A stretch of 64,000 nt of DNA. Origin: Saccharum officinarum. Lineage: Eukaryota > Streptophyta > Magnoliopsida > Poales > Poaceae. The notes under the pieces are model-generated. The model was not told the origin of the DNA. It did no database searches and saw only the letters and a list, made by a program, of their open reading frames with translations. The translations under genes were made by a program, and so were the position numbers. Location: assembly GCA_020631735.1 (NCBI GenBank), contig CM036188.1, positions 16,100,214 to 16,164,213 on the forward strand, read 5' to 3'. Shown one piece after another: positions 38,186-52,700 of the stretch (its first letter is position 1; each line of letters begins with the position of its first letter).

Positions 38186-41100
38186 TGTCACGGAACCGTT
38201 CAAATTATAAGAGTACAAGTCCAAAAATAATTGCTGAAGCGATTAAATTCTCAAACTTGAGCCCATATAACTCTGATAGTCCACGAAATCATGAGGGATT
38301 TCAAACCAAATCGGGAGCAACCAAGATCATATTGATTCAACATAACACAACACTTATTACAATAGTCCAAAATTAATCTCATACATCAGAGTACGAATAA
38401 TTTATTATAAAACAAAAGTAGAGATTAGCGGAAGCAACATAATTTCTGAAACCATTTGAAGTCCAATACGGCCAGTACATAGTCATATCCTACAAAAGCA
38501 TAAAAGAAGAGAAGCTATAGAGACCACGCCCATATGGTCGTCTTCACACCCACGTGGCAAAGACAATACTTGCGGCAACATGTACGAATCTGCTACATGC
38601 AACAGGAGGGAATAAACCCTGAGTACGAGAAGGTACTCAGCTAGATTTACCCGATAAAAACCAGAAATAAAGTGATACCAAGGAGTATGCGAGGCTTTAT
38701 AAAGTGGGCTAGCTTGACTCATTTGCAGAAAAGCTTCATACAGATAAGTAACCGTTATTTGCTTAAGCATCAAGTTAATCATCATTAACTTGCTAACTAG
38801 ATTAGCACCTGTACTATAGCAATCACTTGATTAAGTTAAGCAAGCAATAATAACTATATCCAATTTAATCATGGCTGTCATCATCATTCTTATCATCAAT
38901 TCCGAACCATCAATATAATTAGTGTATCTACGCTGGAGATAACTAGTCAAGTTTCTCACTATCTGGGAGACACGGCGATTCGAATCGATTCCAACTCAGC
39001 TGAGGGGGTATTCCTGATACTCACCCGGCAAACTACGCTAAAGGCAGCCGTAAATAACCTTTGGTACAACTCAGGGTGGGCCCGAACAGCGCCGCGTTCT
39101 CGGGGATACCAGTGGTCAGGATGCTTAGGGCTTTTAACTCACCTGCCCTTGGACCCTCTGGCTCCCTTCCGAGGCGACTTCCACTTTTCGACTTCGCAGC
39201 CTGAGTTGAGCTACTCGGCTTCGCGGTCGCAACCTCAGGCCGGCCAGCTAAATGTCAGGCATGTGTTCAAAATGATATAGAAGGCTCCAGGTCTTGGTCC
39301 TTAATCGACACAAGCGGCATCACTACAACCGTAAGACCCCGCCCGATCTTTTATTAACATTAACACATGGTTCTTTTTCTACGATAGCAAATATAGCCAA
39401 CCGTGATCAGGTAAAGCCTTATATCTCGCAAGTGATAGAAAATCACCCAACTTCTACTGGTCTAATTAAACAGGGCTAAGCATAGATATGATCCTGTCTA
39501 CATAGGATTCAAGGTTCAAATTGCTGGACAAGGAGTGTTATCAATGTAGCAAGGGTTTCCAACCAATTCCTATAATGTAATGCAACAATACATATATAAC
39601 ATACATATATAGATAATTGCTTTGAAAGTAGGAGGCTTATAATGCTCTGGGGCTTGCCTTAACCGAAAGAAGATAGGTCAAGGTTCGGCTTCACGAACGG
39701 CTCCCGCGTCTCCTCCGGTTTCGTCGGACTAGACCTCCAGCTCTCGAACGGACTCCAACTTCGAGGTTCACGTCTTGCGGAGCTTTGCTCGTGACACGAT
39801 TCTCGGCACACCTATTGCATGTATATGGACCCAATAAATTTCTTGTATGCACCAAAGATGACATGATGATTTATAAACATGTATGAGTGATGCGAAGATG
39901 AAAGTAATGACATAGCAACATCATAAGCACAAACCAAGTCATGTGGTGCTCTATTCAAATCACTTTAAGCTTAGGTGCAAATCTCCTCTCTGGTATTAAT
40001 ATGTTTAAACATCGCTAAGCAACCACTAAGTGTCACAAAGTTAAGACTAAACACACACATAACAAGATTCCAGAAATTTCAGCACAATGACATGTTGACA
40101 GCAGTAACTCATAAAATACATAACTGGAGTTATATAACTCCAATGGACATGCATGAGAACATTATGGAAAGATTATGGAATTTTCAATATTTCATCTTCA
40201 GATACCAAAGCATGAATCAAAAGTTTGCTAGGTCGAATTCAATCATTCCCAAAATCAGTTCTGAACAAATAGAGAGCAAATTGCAACTGGACACTTCTTA
40301 AAACATGCATAAATCCTAAACTCTGTGGCCAATTGCCACCAAATTTTAACAGTAGGCACATCATAAAGTTTACCACAACTCCTGTATACAACTTAGAGCA
40401 TGAAAACCATCATAGCATTGCTCAAATTATAATTCTTTTAAAACTGTCCAGAAATCAACGAATTATAAAATTATATGATAACATAACCTTCAAACATTGC
40501 AAATGGCCAAACCAACTTAATTAAAAATTAGAACATGTTAAAAGAACACCAGATCACCTCATGTTACTTATGTAAACATTTATTTATTTGAACTTTTCTA
40601 TTTATTTAAATGCATAGGCATAAATAACATTAATTATAAAATGTGTCTAGAAATTCTAATAAAATTACAGAGGCACGTACAAAATACTAGCAGGCTACCA
40701 TAAATTTTTTAGCTCAATTAAGCAAGTAAATTTAGAGATATCAAAATAAACAAATGGATAGTCAATATAAAGCATATACAAAGGAGAATTGATAATTGAA
40801 GCATATGACATCCAAAATTCATGAAATGTTAACTGAAGCATCACCAAAGCATGCTTAGCATCCCACAAAAATTCACAGAAAAAGGATCAATGTACAGTGA
40901 GATATCAAATTACCAAAATCACACAATTAAATAAAAGTGCCTAACAAAAAATTTCAAACTCCAGAAAACATCAACTGACATGTAACATTTTAATACACAA
41001 GTGCATAGCACACATCATGAGGATTCTAAAAAGTCCTCATTTTCTATTTTATGATTTTTCTACTATTTTGTATGAATTAACAAAGTTCAGCAAATAAATC

Positions 41101-41694
41101 TACATTTCAGAAAAAGAGAAAACCTAAAACTACATGCCAAGGTTGATGGGCCACAGGTCCTCTGCGCTGTGCTGGACTCAGCCCAGCTGCTGGGGCAAAA
41201 CCGGCCCACGAAACCAGCCAACCAAGCCAAACAGAAGGGGCGCCGACATATGGGACCCGCATGTCATAGGGAGCAAAGTAGGGGATGGTGGGCCGTCGGC
41301 GGTAACTCGCCGCCGATGAGGTCTCGGGCGCCGGTGAGGGCACCGACGTGCTCTACTCACCCAGACGAGTCGCAGGATGGGCTGGAGTGGAGCGCGGGAC
41401 CACCGGAGGTGCTTGCTGGCATGGATGGCTGGCGGCAGTGATCTAGCGGTGGCACGCCGGCGGTAGAAGGCACGGCGGTCACCGGTGAGGGGCTCCCCAG
41501 CTACACAATGTCCAGGCGACTCTGGTGCGCACATGCACACGCAAGGAGGTGCTACGTGCCGGGCTAGCCACGGCGGTGGAGTGAGGTCGGCGGTGCTCCA
41601 TCGATGGTGACGGTGGCGAAGCTCGAACTGCGGCCACTCTAGGCTACCATTGGGCCCACAAAGCAGCGCACGAGATAGAGGAGGTGATGGCAAG
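38186..41694 (-). mobile_element. Reverse-oriented LTR, Gypsy type (family 3), interrupted
   Basis: On the minus strand the segment ends CGGTTCCGTGACA (plus-strand TGTCACGGAACCG at 38186), an LTR 3' end. Reading inward on the minus strand it has the LTR stem-loop (38619-38640), a GGGCCCACCCTGAGTTGT block and other parts in the same order as the plus-strand LTRs at 2737 and 53303, but diverged. At 41694 it is interrupted by the young LTR element with target duplication GCAAG, and it continues at 63502. The 38483-38785 minus-strand frame lies in it and is not a gene. Its copy is 49792-53302. Confidence 0.6.
38619..38640 (-). other. LTR stem-loop (copy in reverse LTR)
   Basis: A perfect 8-bp stem, CTGAGTAC and GTACTCAG, with a 6-base loop. 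It is the strongest of three homologous hairpins and is repeated at 50225-50246. Confidence 0.6.
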
Positions 41695-41798
41695 TGTCAC
41701 ACACCCAAAATTTCCTATTTTGGGTTGTGCATGAAAAATACTAAATAAAATAAATGATTTCAATATTTGAATAAATTTATTAAGATAAGTTAAGTTGC
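41695..41798 (+). mobile_element. Start of the young LTR, cut at contig end
   Basis: TGTCACACACCC onward is identical to 53303-53405 apart from one extra A in ATTAAGATAAG. The sequence stops at the N run because the contig ended inside the LTR. Confidence 0.9.
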
Positions 41799-41898
41799 NN
41801 NNNNNNNNNNNNNNNNNNNNNNNNNNNNNNNNNNNNNNNNNNNNNNNNNNNNNNNNNNNNNNNNNNNNNNNNNNNNNNNNNNNNNNNNNNNNNNNNNN
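41799..41898. other. Assembly gap of exactly 100 N
   Basis: A placeholder of standard length, so the true distance is unknown. Sequence on the right (41899) restarts at the equivalent of 30262, not at the equivalent of 53406. Open frames across the Ns are meaningless. Confidence 0.99.
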
Positions 41899-42060
41899 AT
41901 TTGTAAGTTTGTCATGGACGAATGTTGTCATGTTTGGGGGAACTTTCTTCTACGACGAGAGCGAGCTAGGGACGGAGGAGAAGTACGTGAATCTACGCAC
42001 TGGAGAAGCGATGTGCTTTCGACATGACTGACTACAAGTTGTTGGGACATCTTTGAGTAG
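41899..42060 (+). pseudogene. Tail of Ulp1-like gene (second copy)
   Basis: It corresponds to 30262-30420. The segment reads FVMDECCHV in one frame, is shifted by an extra T near 41934, and ends at the same TAG (42058). The upstream exons are missing because the contig starts here. Confidence 0.8.
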
Positions 42061-45000
42061 CTGCCTTTAACTTGTCATGTGAACATGTGATGTGATTTTG
42101 TTAACTTTGTGAACATTAATGTAGTGTGAAGAACTTAGTGTGTGACATGATGACTGGTGGAACATAAGGACATCGACATATATTATGGATGTAATATATA
42201 TGTCTTTATTGTTCATATGCGTGTTTTCTGCTTTCTGTGTGTTTTGATCTGACCAAATTTTGATTTCAAATTCAAATTATTAAATGAAAATAAATAATCT
42301 TTTTTTAAATCAGGAAATACTTAACGGAGGCGGGCAATAACAAAACCCGCCTCGGTTAAACGATTAACAGAGGCAGCTACCTAAAGTTAACCGCCTCCGA
42401 TGTATTTTAAAAAGAGGCGGTTATGGTTAGGGGACCGCCACTGTTAATATACATTAACGGAGGCGGTTTGTGTTACCGTGCCCGCCTCGGTTAATATGTT
42501 ACAGTGGTGGTTGGCCAACGCCTCCGTAAAGGCCTGATTAACCGTGGCCTTTAAACTAGAGGCGGTTGGCTTGCCCACCTCCGTTAAGAGTTTTTGCCCG
42601 GATCCATTAAAGTTAATGTAGTAGTCTTGTTGCAAATACGAGTAGATAATGGATTGACAATTTAGTGGGTGGGGGGAAACATATATAGTCAGGCAACTTA
42701 GCAACACACACTTGACGGCCTGTCTATTAGTAGACATTGTGAAGCACTAACTTGATGGCCTCATATCAGTTTGAAGTGCCTACTGCCTAGACCCTGAAAT
42801 GCTTAAAGAAAAAAAAGGACATGGTAAGATTACCTTGGGTACTTGATTTTTGCTCGTAGTTTGACTTGTATAGGATCTCATGCTTATGCTATTTATATTT
42901 TTCTGTTTTAAGTGCCTATCTCGGTGCAGTCTTAAATTATTTGCATAATGTTGCTAGTAATGGATCAGAATTGTTTTGGGTAATTTATTTATCCTTCAAT
43001 AAAGTACCAGAACATTGAATTTTATTTGCATAATCTGTTCTTGTGCTGTGCAAGCTGTGAACATATATTTGTACTTATAACGGAAGAACACAATGCTTAG
43101 TTTCTTAACATGGATTTTATTATGTTAAACAAAATGTACCTGCCATCTAGAATCTTGTGATGCTGAATCGTTTGTCAAAATAAAGTCAGCAACCAAGTTG
43201 CTTTGCAGATCAAAGTTGATAATTTTTTATTTTGCTGTTGTTTTCTATTGAGAATCTGCATAGTGCATGAATTTTAGGTTGTGTTCAATTATTAGGATTA
43301 ATCTGAGCATGTTTGGGATTAATGGCTTTGTTGCTATTGTTTTTTCCTTCCCCGAGTATGCATCTGCCTTGGTCCTTCAACATTTAAATATTTTTAGTCA
43401 GGTTATCATGGCTGAAGGTAAACTCTTGCATTGGCAATTGGATAATAAAAGTCGTTGGCAGAGGACAAAAAAGCACAGAAGCTCGCTAACTCAGCAAGCA
43501 TCTGTAAGAACATCATAGTGCTTTTACTGCAAAGACGTTAGACAAGCAATAAGCTTATTGTTTTACTGCATATTTAACAAGATTTCTCATGAATTGTTAT
43601 TTTTATCTTGTATTGACGGTAGGATATGGAGAATGAGTGGATGTGTAGTAGCTTGTAGGAAAGCAATTACTCATTTCTATTTCCTATATGTTAGTTACAT
43701 GAACAATAGTTGGTAACTTGGGGTTTGCTTACTCTATTTTGCAAGGGCTTTAGAATGTAGCTTAAGATCTGTTGACCGTTGAACTATCTAATGTATCAAC
43801 AACTTGGTGATGATTATGTGTATCGGCAATGAGTTATACATGTATCAGATAATTGTCAACATTTTATGCTGGCTGGTGTGTGGTTAAAAAAGCATGAGCT
43901 AATCAATTATTTGAATAGTTCAATGACTTTATGGATATTAAAAATAAGGTTCCCTGACGGTGGTTGACTGACAGGGAAATTTTGATCTTTCCTGACGGTA
44001 TTGCGGCTGACAGGGAAATTTTGACATTTCCTGACGGTACTGTTGTAGACAGGGAAAGTTTAAAGCTTCCTGACGGTATAACTGACAGGAAAACTCTTCC
44101 GTGACGGAAAGCGTGGCTACAAATCCTCCCATTTGGTTCACCAATTGCCCAACAAATCGGATTTGTAGGGGTGGCTGATGATTTGTAAGGATTTGTAGAG
44201 GCCCTAAAATCCATTTCCAAAAGTTCTCAAATCTGGGCCAAAAAATAAAAAATAAATTCTCAAAGCTGCCGAAGATGCTGGAGCCACGCTCGCCATCTTC
44301 GGTGCGGCGTCGACTAGGAACAAGGCCAAGAAGGGTGTGGCATATATATTATGGATAGAATGGATTTTGGCGCTGAAGAGGCGAGATCACATGCGGAGCA
44401 TATCGATCCCACGCCTCGCCTGGAGATGAGCATGCCCGTACAATGGTGCTCTCGACTGGTGATAGGAGCTGGGGGCACGTGCTGAGCTCGTCGTCTCGCC
44501 AGACACAGTGTCTGCTCTTTCTCCTCGTTCAATAGGGTTCAGCTTTGGAGTTTTTGCAAAATACACATTACACAAAGAGCTCTACTGACCTGTTGTATGT
44601 GCCCTGGGAGATAAAGGATAAGTTGACAGAAAAGTGAGGAATAGGAATTAAAACTGGATGCACACAAAGAAACCACCATTCATTGTGTCTTATAGTTTTA
44701 GGAGTGATTTCTTGCTGACGTGTCATTTATGCAAACACATTTAGTTTCAAGGGTTTGTGACTGGCCTAAATTAGTTGAGGATAAGGGTTTACCTTACTAA
44801 TTTAGATGAATATGAAGTAGGCATATGTATTGTTCTGTTTCAGGAGCAGGAGAAATGTTGCAGAACCATGCATGCATATGCCATTGATGAGGTATTCGTC
44901 AATGTAAATTTGGATTATGACTAAAGGCAAATATTTACTAATCAGGCAATATGTTAATGACTATTGTGTCACTTTTCATTATGTATGCTGATGCTCTATC

Positions 45001-45461
45001 AAGTAATAACGTGCCACATCATAAGTTCTAGGAGCAAAATTCGTAAAAAATAAAATGCATATCTATATCCTGAAACAAGATGTCAATGAACATGTCGAGC
45101 CAGCTGGACAGTTTTTTTATACATTCCCACACATCAAATGCATTTAATTGTCGCTAAACTTTTTTGAACCAACTACCTATATCAGTCCACTGATGGTGCT
45201 TATGAGCTTGCCATCCATGCAAGAAGTGGTTCATTTGAAGAGTTAATGTGTTGCAATAAAGCGAAATGAATACTAATTAAAAATGAGAGAAACAAGTTCC
45301 AACGAGTCGTGGAGTCTATATATTCCATTCTATTCTGCATACAACTCAACAGATGGAACCACTGTACCCCAGTAAGGGGTAGTAGGCTAGTGGAACAGGG
45401 AGTAGGATGTTGAAAGGAGTCAGCTGCCGTTGTGCTGGAATGGGAGCCAAGGGAAACTACA

Positions 45462-48400
45462 TCTATACTATAATAGACCAATCAAAATTATGCTTGGTCT
45501 CCAAAGAAAACGTCCCCCCGCTGAGAGCCTCAACCATTGCGCACCCAGAAAATACACATAAAAACTCGTTTCTATTAAAATCAGGGGCTAATAAAGCACA
45601 AAAACCCATCTGATGGCCGATAGAAGAAGTTTCAAGCCAGGCTTCTCACCCCTCACCGCCTCGCGCGACACCGCTAGGCAAGGATTTCTACGCCCGCGAC
45701 AGCCAGCGATCAGATCCGTACACCTGTTCAGAAAATAAAACAAAAAATGCACCGCCTAAAACTTTACAGGCCTCGGCTCCGCAACCTCCGCCGCAACGTA
45801 CAACGCGAGATCCCTGCAGCACCACCAGCGCATCAAGGAACACCCGCCTCGACGGCAGGCAGCCGAGCCGAGTGACCTAGGGCCTGGGCGCGACGTCCTC
45901 CTCCGACGCAATCCAAGGCCGGTGTGCAACCACTCCAATGCGCGATCCACAGGCGCGCGAGATCCCGTGGCACCACCAGCCGTCGACGATCTCCTCGACG
46001 ACGGCCTCAACGTCCGGCGTGTCGAGATACAGTACAGGGCGTTGCGGCCATAGCCCTCGAGCGTCGGCCTCCTAGAATAGCGCCCGGCACAGTGCCCTCG
46101 ACGGTCTCCTTGATGACGGGCCTCAATGTCTGGCACACCGAGATACAGTACAGGGCGGCCGCAGCCACAACCCTCGAGCGTCGACCGCCTAGAACAGCGC
46201 TGGCCCACCAGCGCTTCGACGGTCTCCACTAGCCCTCCGAGTACGACACCGCCGGGGCTGTCGATGGAAGGTGTGTGAGTGGGGGAAGGAAGAAGATGAA
46301 GGTCTTCCATCCCCATCCGTCGGGGCTGCCGACGTGTAAGACTCGACTAGACAGCCAACAGATTGAAACCAAGGATCGATCCAGGAGCTTCCAAAAGGCG
46401 AGGAGGAGGAGAAGAGGGGTTGCGCGTGCAACGTCGAGGTGCAGGGGCCGGTGACGTAGAGGGAGATGCGGCAGTGCGGGGCCTCCACCGAGCGGCGATG
46501 GGCGCAGGGCGACAGCACCCATGCGAGCAGCGTGCCGGATCGAGCAGGCCTCATCCCCACGCAGGCGTGAGCAAGCCTCGGGAGAGAGAGCTTTGCCAAC
46601 ATGGCGCGCCGGGACTAGGTCATCGCCGGTGCCAACATGGCTTGGTGGAGCAGGAGGCAAGACATGGGCGGAGCGGGCAGCAAGGCAGCACCACAGCGCG
46701 GCGGCACAGGCGGCGTGCGCGGCCTAGGCGGATGGGCAACGTGGTGGCACGGTGGAAGGAAACCAATCACGGTGATCAAAATCACATGCCTCCCATGGCA
46801 CCGTTGTGGAGCTTGGTGGGGAAGAAGCACGGCACAAATAGTGAGCCGATCCTTCTGGATTTGGTTAGATTTTGTCTATCAGTTTCGTCATCTTGAGCAG
46901 GAGCGAAGTGAGATCTCCGACGTCCTGTGACACCTCCTACACGAGCAACGTCGCCCTGCTGGCCATGAGCGCAGCGCGCGCGTGTTGACGGCGGGCCAGG
47001 GGCAGTAGCAGTAGCAATAGCAGCAACAATGGCATGGATGGCCTGCTGGTGGTGTGCCTTCTCATGGTCCCCTGGCAGCCTGACTATGAATCATCCAAGT
47101 GGATGAACTGAAATGGGGGGGGGCTTCAAATATGATCCGCGGGTGTTGGTTTCATGTTTTTATTCTGCTTCCCTAATATCCTGCCCAACAGACCGAAAAG
47201 TATGTTAGGCTAATGCTTCAAATAATTCACTTTTTGTTGCAATCCAGTAGGTCCAATCAGATTCCTTTAACCAGAGTCAGCTTCTTGGGTGTGTGTCCCT
47301 GACATACTAGGAATTATAATTGTAGATCAGTGTTTCGTGGGTTCTCAGGTGTTCGCCTCTACCACTTTGAGTCTTCATAGTTTTAGCACTAAGAGTTTAA
47401 TCGTCTGGTGAACAAAGGGATTAAAAAATCATTCAGTTCATCAGCTGTGGGCTGTGGTATGGGCTAATAAGAGCCATACTTTCAAGACTAAGCATCTTTG
47501 TATCTGCCAATTACTGAATTTGATTTGGCGTGCATTGTGTAACTTTGTTGTGGGTTGTTGGCATGTATGTAGTTTCATCCTCTCTACATGGGGGAAAGCT
47601 TGCAAGTAAAGCGTGCAACATGCTGGCAGATGATGGCACTTTGGTATTCGTGTTCCAGTTGCTGAAATTATACTTTGCATCTGGTTATTGCATATAGCTT
47701 ACTCGGTATTGCACTGTTTCTTAACTTTCAATTGAAGATTGCTGGGAAGCACATCTTTGAAGACCACAGCTTTGCTGACATTGTGGTAACTATGCAATCT
47801 GAATGGTGAGAAAAAGGAACTATAAACTATTTATCTTTATTTTCCTTCTTATACATTTGTGTGATTTACTTAGACTTTTTTTTTACTTTGGTTCAGTGGT
47901 ATATTCTGCATCTTAGACTGGGCAGATATTATACTTATATGCTTTACCAAATGCTTTCACGTTATATTTTATCGCAACAATAAAAAGTGGATAGACATAG
48001 ACAAACTTGCTGCACTATTTTTGTGGTCGCAATTCATAAGGTGATTTTGCATATAGGTTTTGGTGCAGGTCACAGTTGGTTGATGAAATGTGCCCAAGGG
48101 GTAAGGTGTGGAACCATATGGAGCAGAGCAAATGAACGAGGTTTTTTTTAGGTTAGTAGCACCGGAAACGACACTCGGATTTTGTTTCACGTCGGCTGGG
48201 GGGTCACCCGCAAAATGTCCAGCTATAGATGGCCAGGGTCACCCGCGGGAGGTAAACTAAACTCATATTTTGTGGGGTTAAAATTTATTATCAATTGTTT
48301 TTCTCTTGCACACATCATTTGCATTGTCCTAACTATGGTATGTCGAAGGCAAAAGATTATTTCTAGATCTCTAGTGGGTTTTTATCTGATTGGCAATCAC

Positions 48401-48574
48401 AGTGTTTGGAAGACATCATGGTAGCACAGACCAAAATGTTGTCTGTAAGAGGGAGGTGAAATGATGACAGAAAGTTATGTACAACATGAAGCTTCTCTGC
48501 TGCATATATAAAAGATTGTTTTTCATGTGCATCCCTGAAATGAAGCCATGACATTAGCACGGCCACTATACTAG
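45462..48574 (+). mobile_element. Helitron B, second copy
   Basis: It has the same termini as 33846-36968 (TCTATACTATAATAG and TATACTAG) and the same flanks on both sides. This shows it is the same insertion seen twice and not a second transposition. Length is 3113 against 3123 bp. The 119-bp tandem repeat is present at about 45964-46230 with several small deletions. Confidence 0.9.
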
Positions 48575-49791
48575 TGTTAGATAAAAGATAAATTATGGGG
48601 ACGCGGCAGGGGCGGAGGACTGAATGGTAGGTTGACTTCTTGATCGCAAATGTCTAGCCTTCAACTTTACTTTCTTTGATTCTGCTGCTGGTGTCACTGT
48701 TGCTTCTAGTCTGAGCGTAGTAACAGTATGTCCAGGTTAACAGAGCTGCCTAAGTGAACAATCATTGGCCGTTTGGCCCCTCCTTGTTCTTTGTCATGGA
48801 TCGGACTAATAGTGGGCAAACACCTCTGGTTCATTTAGTCATCTTGGTGCCAGCTTATTTTGTCAGCACGAGAGTCAGTGACGACACTGTTTGGGTTCAG
48901 TGATTCATATATGCTCACAGGTTTGCTGGGCAGAGGCTCGACGACGGTCCGAGTTCAACATGACGGTCCCAGGGTCACGTCCGGCAAACCATGGCGTGTA
49001 GCAAAGTGAAGGCGGTGGACACATGCTGGGCGGACAGCAGAGCAGCCGAGCTGGCAAAGGATGACTAGCAGCTGTTAGCCAACTTGCCGTTTAACGCTTG
49101 GTCCGTTAATTTTATATTGTCATTGTCCCGATCGTATATTTGAAGCAACCTGAGATATCCTCTCCTCTTGTATGGGAAGTACAGAGGCTGCATGTGGCTG
49201 ATCATTAGTTAGAATTGAAAAGTGTACTAGTGCAGCCATGGGTGGACAAAAGTAATGTCGAGTGGGAGCATGCCCTTCGGTATGCCACCCTTGTTCGCCC
49301 ATTTAAATCGATGGGATACTAATAGCAAATGTTGATGCCTCGTTCTCTGTTGCATGTAGGGCGGTGGAGAAGTGGAAGTTGATTTAGAGCAAGCCCAATA
49401 AGCTTGTCTTATAGCCAAGCCATGTCATCTTGATACTAACTCAAGAGACTACTCATACAATGATTAGTCTCTTCACAATTCTAAAAATAAATTTATTTAT
49501 TTATGTGGACCCACTACTAATCCATCCTTATCTACTTATCTGTCCTTTCGTTTGCTCAGTTCGCTTTTCATCTCGTTCGCCAGCCACCACTGAAGCTTGG
49601 GGTCAGATGCAGGAGCGCAGCACATGCCGGGGACAGGGGGCGAGGCCAAGAGCAGTCACCAGTCGTAGCCTCGACGAGGCCGGGCACAGTCGCCGCAGCT
49701 TCGGTGCGGCAGGCCGGGCAGCCGCCAGTGGTAGCTCCACTGCACGTGAAGGCCAAGCATGGCCGCCGGTCGTAGCTCCACCGTGCGAGTA

Positions 49792-52700
49792 TGTCACGGA
49801 ACCGTTCAAATTATAAGAGTACAAGTCCAAAAATAATTGCTGAAGCGATTAAATTCTCAAACTTGAGCCCATATAACTCTGATAGTCCACGAAATCATGA
49901 GGGATTTCAAACCAAATCGGGAGCAACCAAGATCATATTGATTCAACATAACACAACACTTATTACAATAGTCCAAAATTAATCTCATACATCAGAGTAC
50001 GAATAATTTATTATAAAACAAAAGTAGAGATTAGCGGAAGCAACATAATTTCTGAAACCATTTGAAGTCCAATACGGCCAGTACATAGTCATATCCTACA
50101 AAAGCATAAAAGAAGAGAAGCTATAGAGACCACGCCCATATGGTCGTCTTCACACCCACGTGGCAAAGACAATACTTGCGGCAACATGTACGAATCTGCT
50201 ACATGCAACAGGAGGGAATAAACCCTGAGTACGAGAAGGTACTCAGCTAGATTTACCCGATAAAAACCAGAAATAAAGTGATACCAAGGAGTATGCGAGG
50301 CTTTATAAAGTGGGCTAGCTTGACTCATTTGCAGAAAAGCTTCATACAGATAAGTAACCGTTATTTGCTTAAGCATCAAGTTAATCATCATTAACTTGCT
50401 AACTAGATTAGCACCTGTACTATAGCAATCACTTGATTAAGTTAAGCAAGCAATAATAACTATATCCAATTTAATCATGGCTGTCATCATCATTCTTATC
50501 ATCAATTCCGAACCATCAATATAATTAGTGTATCTACGCTGGAGATAACTAGTCAAGTTTCTCACTATCTGGGAGACACGGCGATTCGAATCGATTCCAA
50601 CTCAGCTGAGGGGGTATTCCTGATACTCACCCGGCAAACTACGCTAAAGGCAGCCGTAAATAACCTTTGGTACAACTCAGGGTGGGCCCGAACAGCGCCG
50701 CGTTCTCGGGGATACCAGTGGTCAGGATGCTTAGGGCTTTTAACTCACCTGCCCTTGGACCCTCTGGCTCCCTTCCGAGGCGACTTCCACTTTTCGACTT
50801 CGCAGCCTGAGTTGAGCTACTCGGCTTCGCGGTCGCAACCTCAGGCCGGCCAGCTAAATGTCAGGCATGTGTTCAAAATGATATAGAAGGCTCCAGGTCT
50901 TGGTCCTTAATCGACACAAGCGGCATCACTACAACCGTAAGACCCCGCCCGATCTTTTATTAACATTAACACATGGTTCTTTTTCTACGATAGCAAATAT
51001 AGCCAACCGTGATCAGGTAAAGCCTTATATCTCGCAAGTGATAGAAAATCACCCAACTTCTACTGGTCTAATTAAACAGGGCTAAGCATAGATATGATCC
51101 TGTCTACATAGGATTCAAGGTTCAAATTGCTGGACAAGGAGTGTTATCAATGTAGCAAGGGTTTCCAACCAATTCCTATAATGTAATGCAACAATACATA
51201 TATAACATACATATATAGATAATTGCTTTGAAAGTAGGAGGCTTATAATGCTCTGGGGCTTGCCTTAACCGAAAGAAGATAGGTCAAGGTTCGGCTTCAC
51301 GAACGGCTCCCGCGTCTCCTCCGGTTTCGTCGGACTAGACCTCCAGCTCTCGAACGGACTCCAACTTCGAGGTTCACGTCTTGCGGAGCTTTGCTCGTGA
51401 CACGATTCTCGGCACACCTATTGCATGTATATGGACCCAATAAATTTCTTGTATGCACCAAAGATGACATGATGATTTATAAACATGTATGAGTGATGCG
51501 AAGATGAAAGTAATGACATAGCAACATCATAAGCACAAACCAAGTCATGTGGTGCTCTATTCAAATCACTTTAAGCTTAGGTGCAAATCTCCTCTCTGGT
51601 ATTAATATGTTTAAACATCGCTAAGCAACCACTAAGTGTCACAAAGTTAAGACTAAACACACACATAACAAGATTCCAGAAATTTCAGCACAATGACATG
51701 TTGACAGCAGTAACTCATAAAATACATAACTGGAGTTATATAACTCCAATGGACATGCATGAGAACATTATGGAAAGATTATGGAATTTTCAATATTTCA
51801 TCTTCAGATACCAAAGCATGAATCAAAAGTTTGCTAGGTCGAATTCAATCATTCCCAAAATCAGTTCTGAACAAATAGAGAGCAAATTGCAACTGGACAC
51901 TTCTTAAAACATGCATAAATCCTAAACTCTGTGGCCAATTGCCACCAAATTTTAACAGTAGGCACATCATAAAGTTTACCACAACTCCTGTATACAACTT
52001 AGAGCATGAAAACCATCATAGCATTGCTCAAATTATAATTCTTTTAAAACTGTCCAGAAATCAACGAATTATAAAATTATATGATAACATAACCTTCAAA
52101 CATTGCAAATGGCCAAACCAACTTAATTAAAAATTAGAACATGTTAAAAGAACACCAGATCACCTCATGTTACTTATGTAAACATTTATTTATTTGAACT
52201 TTTCTATTTATTTAAATGCATAGGCATAAATAACATTAATTATAAAATGTGTCTAGAAATTCTAATAAAATTACAGAGGCACGTACAAAATACTAGCAGG
52301 CTACCATAAATTTTTTAGCTCAATTAAGCAAGTAAATTTAGAGATATCAAAATAAACAAATGGATAGTCAATATAAAGCATATACAAAGGAGAATTGATA
52401 ATTGAAGCATATGACATCCAAAATTCATGAAATGTTAACTGAAGCATCACCAAAGCATGCTTAGCATCCCACAAAAATTTCACAGAAAAAGGATCAATGT
52501 ACAGTGAGATATCAAATTACCAAAATCACACAATTAAATAAAAGTGCCTAACAAAAAATTTCAAACTCCAGAAAACATCAACTGACATGTAACATTTTAA
52601 TACACAAGTGCATAGCACACATCATGAGGATTCTAAAAAGTCCTCATTTTCTATTTTATGATTTTTCTACTATTTTGTATGAATTAACAAAGTTCAGCAA

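Noticed and set aside
41178..41693. 171-codon minus-strand frame
   Set aside because: It lies in the GC-rich leader part of the reverse LTR. The copy at 52714-53301 changes length by a single-base difference, so there is no sign of coding constraint.
41795..42031. Open frames running through the N block
   Set aside because: The Ns are a placeholder and the frames join unrelated sequence.
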